Of a DNA stretch of 6,026 bases, positions 1 to 5,852 are shown in pieces. Each line of letters opens with the position of its first letter. The stretch's first letter is position 1. The position numbers and the translations under genes are program-made. The notes beneath the pieces were generated by a model. It was not told the origin of the DNA and made no database searches. It saw only the letters and a program-made list of their open reading frames with translations. Source of the DNA: an uncultured Clostridia bacterium (GTDB taxonomy: Bacteria; Bacillota; Clostridia; Christensenellales; Aristaeellaceae); NCBI GenBank assembly GCA_934631055.1, contig CAKTXP010000148.1:1-6026 (forward strand), read 5' to 3'.

Positions 1-27
1 CAAGCTTTATGCAATTTCCTATAAGGC

Positions 28-58
28 AAAAAAGCTCCGGAGTTTTCCTCCAGAGCTT
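28..58 (-). terminator. Rho-independent terminator of addB
   Basis: Read on the minus strand, AAGCTCTGGAG (58-48) pairs with CTCCGGAGCTT (42-32). This is an 11-bp stem with one G-U pair and a 5-nt GAAAA loop, and it runs into six T residues (33-28). It lies about 20 bp after the addB stop codon. It implies that addB ends its transcript here and is not followed directly by a co-transcribed addA. Confidence 0.9.
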
Positions 59-75
59 GACGGATCGTAGATCGA

Positions 76-3000
76 TCAAAGCAAATCGTCGAGCGTTTTT
101 GCCGAAAGCCGCCGCCGTGGCTTGCGTTCCGGATCAAACGCACATATCGACGCATAATCACAGCTTTGGCAGGCATTGAGCGACCCGCGTTCATACGGTG
201 AATCGTCGATCATGCCGGCGTAAATATCGCCTGCCAGAGCCGTGGCTTTATTTCGTGCGAATTCAATCAGATGCTCCATTCCCTCGTCGCTGACCATAGA
301 CGACGCATAGCGCCCATTAGGCTTTCCGTCCTTGGTAATCATACCCGCCTGAGCGCCGCCCTGCGCACGCAGGATCGACACATCGCTCAACGTGATGCCG
401 GAAAGGGAAAGCTTTTTGGCAATCTGCTTTTCAACCTCCTCTTTCATGCGCGTCTCTGTCTTTACGGTCGGATCAGCTATCCTGCAATAGAAGAATCCCG
501 CCGCGCGCGAACCGGGGATGCGCGCGATTGCCGCCGCCATATACAGCAGCAGCTGTAACTGCAATCCCCAATAGACCAGCGTCGGGTCAAACTTCTTTCC
601 GCCGCTCTTGTAATCGACGATGCGCACTGCGCCGTCCACCGTCATATCCACGCGGTCGATCCTGCCCTGCAAGTACACAAACGAACCATCCGCCAATTCC
701 AACAGGATCGGCGAAATGCCATTTTGACCAAAGACGAACTCCATCTGCATCGGTCTGAAGCTGCTGTCTGCATACTGACTGATGATGTTGCGCGCCGTTC
801 GCTTTGCCGTCCGTCGAATCTTCCGTGCAACCGCTTCTCCGCGCTTGCTTTCACCCAGCGGCGACGCGCGCCACTCGTCAATCAGCGGCGCGACGGCTTC
901 ATCCATCAGCCTATCGCATACTTCTTGTGGTATATTTGGAAATTCCGGCAGCTGAGTAACCATGCGCGTGAACTGCTCCGCCGCTTCGTGGTAGATCGTA
1001 CCCAGCTCAGCGACATCTACGCCGGGGCGCTGCTCTTCCTTAGGCGCAAGACCATAGCGGACAAAGTGCTTATATGGGCATTGCGCAAAGGTCTCCAGTC
1101 GCGATACGCTGCTGACCGGACGCCCGTAAAGCCCGCGCGCCTGCATCGCGTCAAGCCGCTTTATCGGCTGCTCGCCCAATCCGCGCGTAATAGAAAAGAG
1201 CTGTTCCTCCCCTTCTCTCGTCGCCGAAATCTCCGCGGCGGCATGGGCATAAGCGTCCCCCAGCGGATGACGCCCGTCCGCCGATTCGGAAAGCTCAACA
1301 GCCAGCGCCTCCATTGCCGGTGTTTTGGCGCAAAGCATGGCTTCTCTTTCTTCCTGCGCCAATCCGCCGCTGACCGGAATCATCGGAAATAACCGTCTGA
1401 GCGATTGAACCGCCGTCCCCTCTCGAAGCGCTCTTCCGGTCTCATCCGCAAGCGCATAAGAAACGATGAGCCGCTTTTTTGCTCCGGACAGCGCTTTCAA
1501 TTCGTCGAGCTGCCCCAGCGCCGCGCTCTCCTGCGGCGTCATGCCTAAGTATGCGCCGCTGACCTGCGCTGCATCCTGCTGTTCGCTGGGCGTCAAAAGC
1601 CCGCCGTCCGCGCCGGGCGGTGTATCGTTCATGCCAATGGCAAAGAGCGTATGCACCTGCGCCGTGCGCACATTGCCGATCTCGCCGCAGATGATTGCGC
1701 CATCCGCAGGCGGCAGAGCAGCAAGCTCCAGCGCCGCCAGGCCGTTTTCAAGCAGACCCAATACGATTTTCGCCGGTACCGCCTGTCCGCCCAGCAGGGT
1801 ATGCAGCTGATCCAGCGTTTCCATCAACGCGTTCCAGACCTGTGCGCAATCCTGCGCTTCCGAATCCATACCAATGTTATTTAATTCGTCGCGCATGTTT
1901 TCCAGCGTCTCATACGCTTTTACGCCTTCAAGCAATTGGAGGATCGCCTGTATCGTGTCATCCGCCGTCTGTGCGCGATTTAAATCGTTTTGCAGGCGGA
2001 TGAGCGGCGTCACAATCTTTTCGCGGCTCTCTTCCAGCGCGTCCAATTCTTCTTCCGTCACACCGCGCGGATAGCGGAAAGGTCTTTTCAGCGCATCGCC
2101 GCGCACATCCGCGCCCTCGCAGTAGGCGCAGAGTTTATCGGTCTCCTCCTGAGTGATCCCTAAAAAGCCAGTCTGCGCGCATTCCAGGATATCGCTCAAC
2201 CGCCAGCCGTTTGAAAGGACCGCCAACGCGCAGAGCAGGAACCGGCTGATCGGGTGCGCGCCGGATTGTCTCTTCTCGGCGACATAGGCTTCCAAACCAT
2301 ACATCGGCAGGATGTTTTGCAGGAGCGGCGCATATCCACTCCCCTTCGGATAGACGACCGCCATCTGCGACACATCTTCCCCTTCCGACGCCAGTCTCCG
2401 CATGCGCGCCGCCGCAAGATGCACTTCCTGTCGCTTGCCGCTCGCGGCGCAGAGTTCGATGCAGCTTGGCGGATAATCGGCAGGATTTCCACCCAGCGCA
2501 TATAGACCCCTTTCCAAAAGGCAGATGTCCGCCGGAGCATCCAATTTGGCATCCAAAACTTCTCGCTCAATAGGAATGCCCTTCTCCCCAGCCATTTTGG
2601 AGAGACGTTCCAGACTGTAATTGACCGGTGCAAACAGCCGTCCATCCGGCGCAGCGTTCGCGTCCGTTTCAATCGCCAGCGTCAGCGATTCGCAGAGCGG
2701 CGCCATGCTGAGCATCTGCGCGGCAAACGTCGGCGTAATCATATCGAATCCGTAAATAAAGATATGCTGTCCCTTGAGGACGCCCGATCGTTCAAACCGC
2801 GCACACATTTCCTGGGAGATATCCTCCGCATCCGCCAGCTCTCCTGCCATGCGCCGCTCATACGCCGCATAGATACGCCCGATATCTTTCAGTTTTTCGG
2901 CTGCCGTGCTGTTCTCTTCCATTTTATCCGCCGCCAGAAGCACCTCTTCTGCCGTCAATTCACTTCTCTTGAGCGACGCGATCATATTGGAAACGCGCGC

Positions 3001-3348
3001 GACAAAGCCCGGCGGCGCGTTTTGTGCCGCGCCCCGATAGACCGTCAGCTCATCCTTTTCTTCCTCAATAAGCGCGCTGAGAACCATGCACTTTCCACGT
3101 TCGTCAAAAAGGGTTCTTTCAGGCAGTCCTGCCAGCTCAAACACACGCGATTGCAGCCTTTTCGGCGACAGTACGTCGATCAGGAATGAACCGGATATTC
3201 CCAGCCTGTCCATGATCTCGATTTCCGCCTGCAAGGTATACTGCGCCGGAACGAGAAACATGCAGCTTTGTCCCTTCCCCATCGCGCCGCCCAGTCTCCG
3301 TACACACTCGCCCAGCAGCCTATGCGGTCTGGCTGTTATGATCTTCAT
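76..3348 (-). CDS. addB: AddB, nuclease/Fe-S subunit of the AddAB helicase-nuclease
   Basis: AddB is the second subunit of the cytoplasmic AddAB (RexAB) complex, which resects double-strand DNA ends up to Chi and loads RecA for recombinational repair. The product is 1090 aa, near the family's usual 1,100-1,170. FLVPAQ (31-36) matches the FLVP.Q motif near the AddB N-terminus. The C-terminal PD-(D/E)XK nuclease shows H787, GRIDRVD (D898), DYKSG (D912, K914) and a QxxxY motif (Q932, Y936). Four cysteines that bracket the nuclease, C757 (TFAQCPYKHF) and C1060, C1063 and C1069 (CQSCDYASIC), match the AddB 4Fe-4S cluster. The start at 3348 is chosen because AAAGGA (3362-3357) sits 8 nt upstream. 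A longer reading from 3432 would translate parS sites (FHVKQ, FHVEH). Unusually, the N-terminus (ARPHRLLGE) lacks the GxxGSGKT Walker A of Bacillus AddB. The gene appears monocistronic, with its own promoter and terminator. Confidence 0.93.
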   Translation of the reverse strand: MKIITARPHRLLGECVRRLGGAMGKGQSCMFLVPAQYTLQAEIEIMDRLGISGSFLIDVLSPKRLQSRVFELAGLPERTLFDERGKCMVLSALIEEEKDELTVYRGAAQNAPPGFVARVSNMIASLKRSELTAEEVLLAADKMEENSTAAEKLKDIGRIYAAYERRMAGELADAEDISQEMCARFERSGVLKGQHIFIYGFDMITPTFAAQMLSMAPLCESLTLAIETDANAAPDGRLFAPVNYSLERLSKMAGEKGIPIEREVLDAKLDAPADICLLERGLYALGGNPADYPPSCIELCAASGKRQEVHLAAARMRRLASEGEDVSQMAVVYPKGSGYAPLLQNILPMYGLEAYVAEKRQSGAHPISRFLLCALAVLSNGWRLSDILECAQTGFLGITQEETDKLCAYCEGADVRGDALKRPFRYPRGVTEEELDALEESREKIVTPLIRLQNDLNRAQTADDTIQAILQLLEGVKAYETLENMRDELNNIGMDSEAQDCAQVWNALMETLDQLHTLLGGQAVPAKIVLGLLENGLAALELAALPPADGAIICGEIGNVRTAQVHTLFAIGMNDTPPGADGGLLTPSEQQDAAQVSGAYLGMTPQESAALGQLDELKALSGAKKRLIVSYALADETGRALREGTAVQSLRRLFPMIPVSGGLAQEEREAMLCAKTPAMEALAVELSESADGRHPLGDAYAHAAAEISATREGEEQLFSITRGLGEQPIKRLDAMQARGLYGRPVSSVSRLETFAQCPYKHFVRYGLAPKEEQRPGVDVAELGTIYHEAAEQFTRMVTQLPEFPNIPQEVCDRLMDEAVAPLIDEWRASPLGESKRGEAVARKIRRTAKRTARNIISQYADSSFRPMQMEFVFGQNGISPILLELADGSFVYLQGRIDRVDMTVDGAVRIVDYKSGGKKFDPTLVYWGLQLQLLLYMAAAIARIPGSRAAGFFYCRIADPTVKTETRMKEEVEKQIAKKLSLSGITLSDVSILRAQGGAQAGMITKDGKPNGRYASSMVSDEGMEHLIEFARNKATALAGDIYAGMIDDSPYERGSLNACQSCDYASICAFDPERKPRRRLSAKTLDDLL

Positions 3349-3367
3349 CGCGCATTTCCTTTCCGAA

Positions 3368-3383
3368 TGTTCCACGTGAAACA
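3368..3383. promoter_or_regulatory. parS site 1 (variant)
   Basis: TGTTCCACGTGAAACA breaks perfect symmetry at one position. As I recall it, this is the same variant as the parS inside Bacillus subtilis spo0J. It is the site nearest addB and ends 4 bp from the addB Shine-Dalgarno region (GGAAAGGA, 3364-3357), so bound ParB could also affect access to this region. Confidence 0.93.
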
Positions 3384-3406
3384 CTCTCGCGTTTATCATT
3401 CCGTAT

Positions 3407-3422
3407 TGTTTCACGTGAAACA
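3407..3422. promoter_or_regulatory. parS site 2 (perfect palindrome)
   Basis: TGTTTCACGTGAAACA is a perfect 16-bp palindrome identical to the parS consensus. Its start is 39 bp from the start of site 1. Confidence 0.95.
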
Positions 3423-3446
3423 ACCTGTTCATCGCTTGAATCCCAA

Positions 3447-3462
3447 TGTTTCACGTGAAACA
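3447..3462. promoter_or_regulatory. parS site 3 (perfect palindrome)
   Basis: TGTTTCACGTGAAACA, identical to site 2 and exactly 40 bp from it. Confidence 0.95.
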
Positions 3463-3486
3463 ATTCAGCTCCGTCTCTGCAATCCA

Positions 3487-3502
3487 TGTTTCACGTGAAA
3501 CA
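3487..3502. promoter_or_regulatory. parS site 4 (perfect palindrome)
   Basis: TGTTTCACGTGAAACA, identical to sites 2 and 3 and exactly 40 bp from site 3. It is the site closest to the divergent promoters: it ends 16 bp before the candidate plus-strand -35 and about 34 bp from the addB -10. Confidence 0.95.
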
Positions 3503-3518
3503 TTCACTTGGCAGGACT

Positions 3519-3546
3519 TTTATATGCTGTTATTGAATTATATCAT
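3519..3546 (+). promoter_or_regulatory. Candidate promoter of the phosphoesterase gene
   Basis: TTTATA (3519-3524) and TATCAT (3541-3546) are 16 bp apart, matching the -35 and -10 consensus at 4 and 5 of 6 positions. The -10 overlaps the predicted minus-strand addB -10, so the two promoters would compete. AT-rich sequence like this can produce such matches by chance. Confidence 0.35.
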
Positions 3547-3565
3547 AAAATCACTCGTTTGACCA
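3537..3565 (-). promoter_or_regulatory. Predicted addB promoter
   Basis: On the minus strand TGGTCA (3565-3560, 4 of 6 matches to TTGACA) is followed after 17 bp by a perfect TATAAT (3542-3537). Transcription would start near 3530 and give a 5' UTR of about 180 nt that contains all four parS palindromes. No better minus-strand promoter was seen between the array and addB. Confidence 0.65.
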
Positions 3566-3591
3566 CATTTCGCTTTCGGAGGAACTACGCT

Positions 3592-4440
3592 ATGCAAACC
3601 ATCGCGCTCGTTGCGGATATCCATTCCAATATTTATTCGCTTGAAGCCATTTTAAAAGATATTCATCAAAAACACAAACCGGACAGGATGATTTCGCTCG
3701 GCGATCAGATCAACCTTGGTCCTGCTCCGCGTGAAACGCTCGCTATGCTCAAGCAGGAAAATGTTGTCTGTCTGCACGGAAATCACGAACGCTACATTCT
3801 TTCAGCTATGAAGCACGATCCTGCTTACGCAGGCGCGAATTTTGCATCGTTGGAATTCAACGCCAGACATCTGTGTGAGGAGGAAATCACATTCCCCAAA
3901 TCACTAACTATTGACGGCATCACCTTCTGCCACGCGATGCCCGATGAAGACCGTTTTCCTATCGACGATTATCAGCAGGCGCTCCCTCGCCTTCAAGCTA
4001 TGCGTTTCGATCAACCGACACATATCATCTGCGGACACAGCCATAACCCTACGCATTATGCGCTTCATAATCTCATCATCGACAGCATCGGCAGCTCAGG
4101 CTGTATGGATGACGGCGTTCCCGGCGTTGCGTCCTATACGATGCTCTACCTCTCCCCCGGCAAGACCATACTCAAACCCTGCTTCGTGCGCTATGATCCA
4201 ACGCCGCTCAAGGCACTTTATGTCAAGAGTGGATTTGCAGACGCCTGTCCCATCATGGCGCATATCACCTGCCTTCAGCTTCAAAATAATTATGACTATC
4301 TCAGCAAATTTGTCGGTAAGGCGCGTGCTTTGCAGACACTGAAAAAAGAACCCGTTATGTCTATGGAGACCTGGCGGGAAACAGACCGCCACTTCAATTG
4401 GGCGGGCGGCGTTTCAACGGCGGAGTTTTGGAAAAAATAA
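3592..4440 (+). CDS. Calcineurin-like metallophosphoesterase family protein
   Basis: This is a 282-aa soluble protein with the dinuclear-metal phosphoesterase fold, predicted to hydrolyse a phosphomono- or diester or a phosphoprotein. The substrate cannot be told from sequence. Family motifs appear in order: DIH (D9, H11), GDQ (G37-D38), GNHE (63-66), H114 in FCHAMP, and GHSH (148-151). IGSSGCMDDGVPG follows at 167-179, where PrpE/ApaH-like relatives have NPGSVGQPRDG. The C-terminal part, from about residue 200 to 282, is an extension with no domain I recognise. The start at 3592 is supported by GGAGGA (3578-3583) 8 nt upstream. An in-frame TTG at 3508 would add 28 residues with no homology and no ribosome site. 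The gene is divergent from addB across the parS array and convergent with aroF. It has no obvious terminator of its own before the repeat element that begins 5 bp after its stop. Confidence 0.88.
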   Translation: MQTIALVADIHSNIYSLEAILKDIHQKHKPDRMISLGDQINLGPAPRETLAMLKQENVVCLHGNHERYILSAMKHDPAYAGANFASLEFNARHLCEEEITFPKSLTIDGITFCHAMPDEDRFPIDDYQQALPRLQAMRFDQPTHIICGHSHNPTHYALHNLIIDSIGSSGCMDDGVPGVASYTMLYLSPGKTILKPCFVRYDPTPLKALYVKSGFADACPIMAHITCLQLQNNYDYLSKFVGKARALQTLKKEPVMSMETWRETDRHFNWAGGVSTAEFWKK

Positions 4441-4589
4441 AAAAGCGGATGTACAGCCCTCTCAGTCACTTCGTGACAGCTCTCCCAAAGGGAGAGCCAA
4501 GATATTTGCAATCTCAATGGGTTGCTCCTATCTTGCCTCCCCCTCTGGGGGAGGTGGCTCGAAGAGCCGGAGAGGGCTTATCCATCCGC
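4439..4589 (-). terminator. Repeat element acting as probable aroF terminator
   Basis: On the minus strand the element's outer inverted repeats can close into a long stem ending in ACATCCGC, immediately followed by six T residues (4444-4439). A second T run follows after one A. The T run overlaps the stop codon of the convergent phosphoesterase gene. No other terminator follows aroF. On the plus strand there is no T run after the element, so terminator action is better supported for aroF. The large loop makes this less certain than a simple hairpin. Confidence 0.5.
4445..4589. mobile_element. MITE/REP-like palindromic element, 145 bp, non-coding
   Basis: Imperfect terminal inverted repeats (4445-4463, GCGGATGTACAGCCCTCTC, and 4570-4589, ending CCATCCGC) enclose four small hairpins. 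They are GTCAC-TTC-GTGAC (4465-4477), GCTCTCCC-AAA-GGGAGAGC (4479-4497), CCTCCCCC-TCT-GGGGGAGG (4536-4554) and GGCTC-GAA-GAGCC (4556-4568). The two halves mirror each other: hairpin 1 corresponds to 4, hairpin 2 to 3, and CCAAG (4497-4501) faces CTTGCC (4532-4537). There is no coding capacity. Similar hairpin repeats recur in genomes of gut clostridia as I recall, so a mobile, non-autonomous origin is inferred. No clear target-site duplication was seen. Confidence 0.75.
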
Positions 4590-4601
4590 CCTATTCTCTA
4601 C

Positions 4602-5615
4602 TCACAGCAGCGTCTTTTCTTCAAACGCTACGCGTCGTTTGACATCCATCATCATCGTATCGAACTGTTTCGGGTCAAGCGACTGTGCGCCATCGCAAAG
4701 CGCCGCTTTTGGATTGTTGTGAACTTCCACCATCAAACCATCTGCGCCAGCGGCAATTGCCGTTCTCGCCAACGGTTGAACCATCCACGCAATGCCAGCC
4801 GCGTGCGAAGGATCGATAATCACCGGCAGATGCGATTTTTGCTTGATGAGCGGCACAGCGGAGATATCCAGATTGTTGCGGATCATCTTTTCAAACGTTC
4901 GGATGCCGCGCTCACAGAGAATGACATTCGGATTGCCGCCAGCCAAAATGTACTCCGCGCTCATCAGCCATTCCTCGATGGTCGAGCTGAGTCCTCGTTT
5001 GAGCAAGATCGGCTTTTGGCTGTGTCCAAGGGCTTTCAGCAGGCGGAAATTCTGCATGTTGCGCGCGCCGACCTGAATCACGTCCACATCCACAAAATCA
5101 TCGAGCTGAGTCTCGCTCATGATCTCCGTCACGATTGGAAGCCCCGTTACCTTCTTCGCTTCCATCAGCAGGCGCAGCCCTTCGTTTTCCAGCCCCTGAA
5201 AGGAGTACGGCGACGTGCGCGGCTTAAACGCACCGCCGCGCAGGCAGGTCGCGCCGCTCTTCTTCACGTCCTGCGCAATAGAGACCAGCTGCTCTTCGCT
5301 CTCCACCGAACAGGGACCTGCAATGACCGCAAACGTCCCTTCTCCGATGACTCTTCCATTTACATTGACATACGTATCTTTCGGATGGAAGCGGCGGTTT
5401 GCAAGCTTGTAGGGTTCGGAAACGCGGCGTACATCCTCAACGATCTCGCTGGCGCGCAGCCAATCTTCGTCAACGTGCGTCGTATCGCCCACCAAACCGA
5501 GAATGGTTTCCGTCGCGCCCTGGCTGTAATGAATATCAACGCCCTGATTTTTGATCTGTTCCATCAAAGATTCAATGTGCGCTTTCTGTGCGCCCGGCTT
5601 CAAAATAACAATCAT
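4602..5615 (-). CDS. aroF: 3-deoxy-7-phosphoheptulonate (DAHP) synthase, type I-beta with N-terminal regulatory domain
   Basis: The enzyme condenses phosphoenolpyruvate and erythrose-4-phosphate to DAHP, the first step of the shikimate pathway to chorismate, Phe, Tyr and Trp. It is 337 aa, close to the Thermotoga maritima enzyme (338 aa). Residues 1 to about 65 (MIVILKPG...) form the ferredoxin-like regulatory domain, and the rest is the TIM barrel. The metal ligands are visible as C102 (AGPCSVES), H271 (DPSHAAG), E297 (MVEVH) and D308. Substrate-binding segments include RGGAFKPRTSPYSFQG (126-141) and KRG (206-208). In the Thermotoga homologue the N-terminal domain mediates Tyr/Phe feedback inhibition, and the same is expected here. 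The start is fixed by AAGGAG (5630-5625) 9 nt upstream. The gene appears monocistronic, and its leader (5616-5846) carries a Phe/Tyr leader-peptide attenuator. Confidence 0.96.
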   Translation of the reverse strand: MIVILKPGAQKAHIESLMEQIKNQGVDIHYSQGATETILGLVGDTTHVDEDWLRASEIVEDVRRVSEPYKLANRRFHPKDTYVNVNGRVIGEGTFAVIAGPCSVESEEQLVSIAQDVKKSGATCLRGGAFKPRTSPYSFQGLENEGLRLLMEAKKVTGLPIVTEIMSETQLDDFVDVDVIQVGARNMQNFRLLKALGHSQKPILLKRGLSSTIEEWLMSAEYILAGGNPNVILCERGIRTFEKMIRNNLDISAVPLIKQKSHLPVIIDPSHAAGIAWMVQPLARTAIAAGADGLMVEVHNNPKAALCDGAQSLDPKQFDTMMMDVKRRVAFEEKTLL

Positions 5616-5640
5616 GGTTTTCTTCTCCTTTTCCGCCCTT

Positions 5641-5675
5641 TATGTATTTGACAGTTTGTCACTTGATTATACATA
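5641..5675. repeat. Nested dyad between attenuator and aroF ribosome site
   Basis: TGACA-GTT-TGTCA (5649-5661) sits inside a wider inverted repeat, TATGTAT (5641-5647) with ATACATA (5669-5675). Its flanks are uneven, 1 nt on the left and 7 nt on the right. It lies after the attenuator's T run and about 10 bp before the aroF Shine-Dalgarno, which it does not include. It could be a repressor site or a mRNA 5'-end hairpin. AT-rich chance symmetry is possible. Confidence 0.35.
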
Positions 5676-5676
5676 T

Positions 5677-5713
5677 AAAAGAAGCGACCCTTTCGTTTCC
5701 GTGAAAGGGCCGC
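5677..5713 (-). terminator. Attenuator terminator (3:4 hairpin) of aroF leader
   Basis: On the minus strand GCGGCCCTTTC (5713-5703) pairs with GAAAGGGTCGC (5694-5684) in an 11-bp stem with one G-U pair and an 8-nt loop (ACGGAAAC). It is followed by TTCTTTTAT (5683-5675). It is a strong intrinsic terminator located 23 nt after the leader-peptide stop codon and about 60 nt before the aroF start codon, so it can only be regulatory. Confidence 0.9.
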
Positions 5714-5760
5714 GCTGCAATCGGTGGAACCGCTTTTATGAATTGCAATGCAAACAGCCC
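5707..5760 (-). promoter_or_regulatory. Antiterminator (2:3 pairing) of aroF leader
   Basis: GGGCTGT (5760-5754) pairs with GCGGCCC (5713-5707), then TTGCA (5753-5749) pairs with TGCAG (5719-5715). Only one base (5714) is bulged, so about 12 bp can form, including three G-U pairs. It consumes the 5' arm of the terminator stem (5713-5707) and most of strand 2 of the 1:2 hairpin, so the three structures are mutually exclusive. A small CGGT-TCC-ACCG hairpin (5732-5722) lies in the loop. Confidence 0.75.
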
Positions 5761-5816
5761 GTATTCTCGCGATAATACAGGCTAAAATAGAACATGTTCG
5801 TTCTCGCAGCATTCAT
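5736..5816 (-). CDS. Phe/Tyr-rich leader peptide of aroF (attenuator peptide)
   Basis: This is a 26-codon open frame starting ATG at 5816 with TAA at 5738-5736. GGGAGG (5832-5827) lies 10 nt upstream of the ATG, and the start is about 30 nt after the predicted transcription start. The peptide begins MNAARTN, and residues 8-15 are MFYFSLYY, so five of seven residues from 9 to 15 are Phe or Tyr, with no Trp. The tail (residues 16-26) looks shaped by RNA structure, since codons 18-22 encode strand 2. Its inferred role is to sense charged Tyr/Phe tRNA: stalling lets the antiterminator form and aroF be read, while completion to the stop codon lets the terminator form. A longer reading that continues through the terminator in another frame (5812-5612) lacks a ribosome site and is not favoured. 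Confidence 0.85.
   Translation of the reverse strand: MNAARTNMFYFSLYYRENTGCLHCNS
5756..5783 (-). promoter_or_regulatory. 1:2 (pause/anti-antiterminator) hairpin of aroF leader
   Basis: AGCCTGTATT (5783-5774) pairs with AATACGGGCT (5765-5756), a 10-bp stem with one G-U pair and an 8-nt loop. Strand 1 is exactly leader-peptide codons Ser12, Leu13, Tyr14 and the first base of Tyr15. A ribosome waiting at any of the Phe/Tyr codons would therefore mask strand 1 and free strand 2 for the antiterminator. Confidence 0.85.
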
Positions 5817-5852
5817 AAGGGTTTTGCCTCCCGCTTGCTTGGTGTTGACTCT

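Larger units (their letters stand above)
3368..3502. repeat. Array of four parS centromere sites
   Basis: Four 16-bp near-identical palindromes start at 3368, 3407, 3447 and 3487, so spacing is 39, 40 and 40 bp. The 23-24 bp spacers are unrelated to each other. The sequence is the known ParB/Spo0J binding site. ParB dimers load at parS, spread as CTP-dependent clamps and recruit SMC to organise the origin region. Such sites cluster near oriC in most bacteria, so the window is probably origin-proximal (inference). The array lies between addB and the divergent phosphoesterase gene, downstream of the predicted addB promoter. Confidence 0.95.

Noticed and set aside
1..27. Left edge before the addB terminator
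   Set aside because: It is too short to assign, and no gene end, promoter or repeat could be supported.
724..1392. Plus-strand open frame of 222 codons opposite addB
   Set aside because: It has no ribosome site or recognisable motifs and is explained by the GC-rich addB reading on the other strand.
4398..5651. Long plus-strand open frame (417 codons) antisense to aroF
   Set aside because: It starts inside the phosphoesterase gene, runs through the repeat element and lies opposite a clearly conserved enzyme. Its composition is that of a reverse-strand shadow.
5648..5679. Plus-strand TTGACA (5648-5653) with TACATA or TATAAA downstream as a promoter
   Set aside because: Spacings are 16 bp to a poor -10 or 20 bp to a better one, and no plus-strand gene follows. 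It is best explained as the reverse side of the dyad near aroF.
5723..5733. GGTGGAACCGC on the plus strand, resembling the T-box antiterminator sequence GGTGGNACCGC
   Set aside because: It is on the strand opposite to aroF and has no downstream plus-strand gene within the window. No Stem I/specifier layout or following plus-strand terminator was seen. On the minus strand this stretch only forms a 4-bp hairpin in the attenuator loop.
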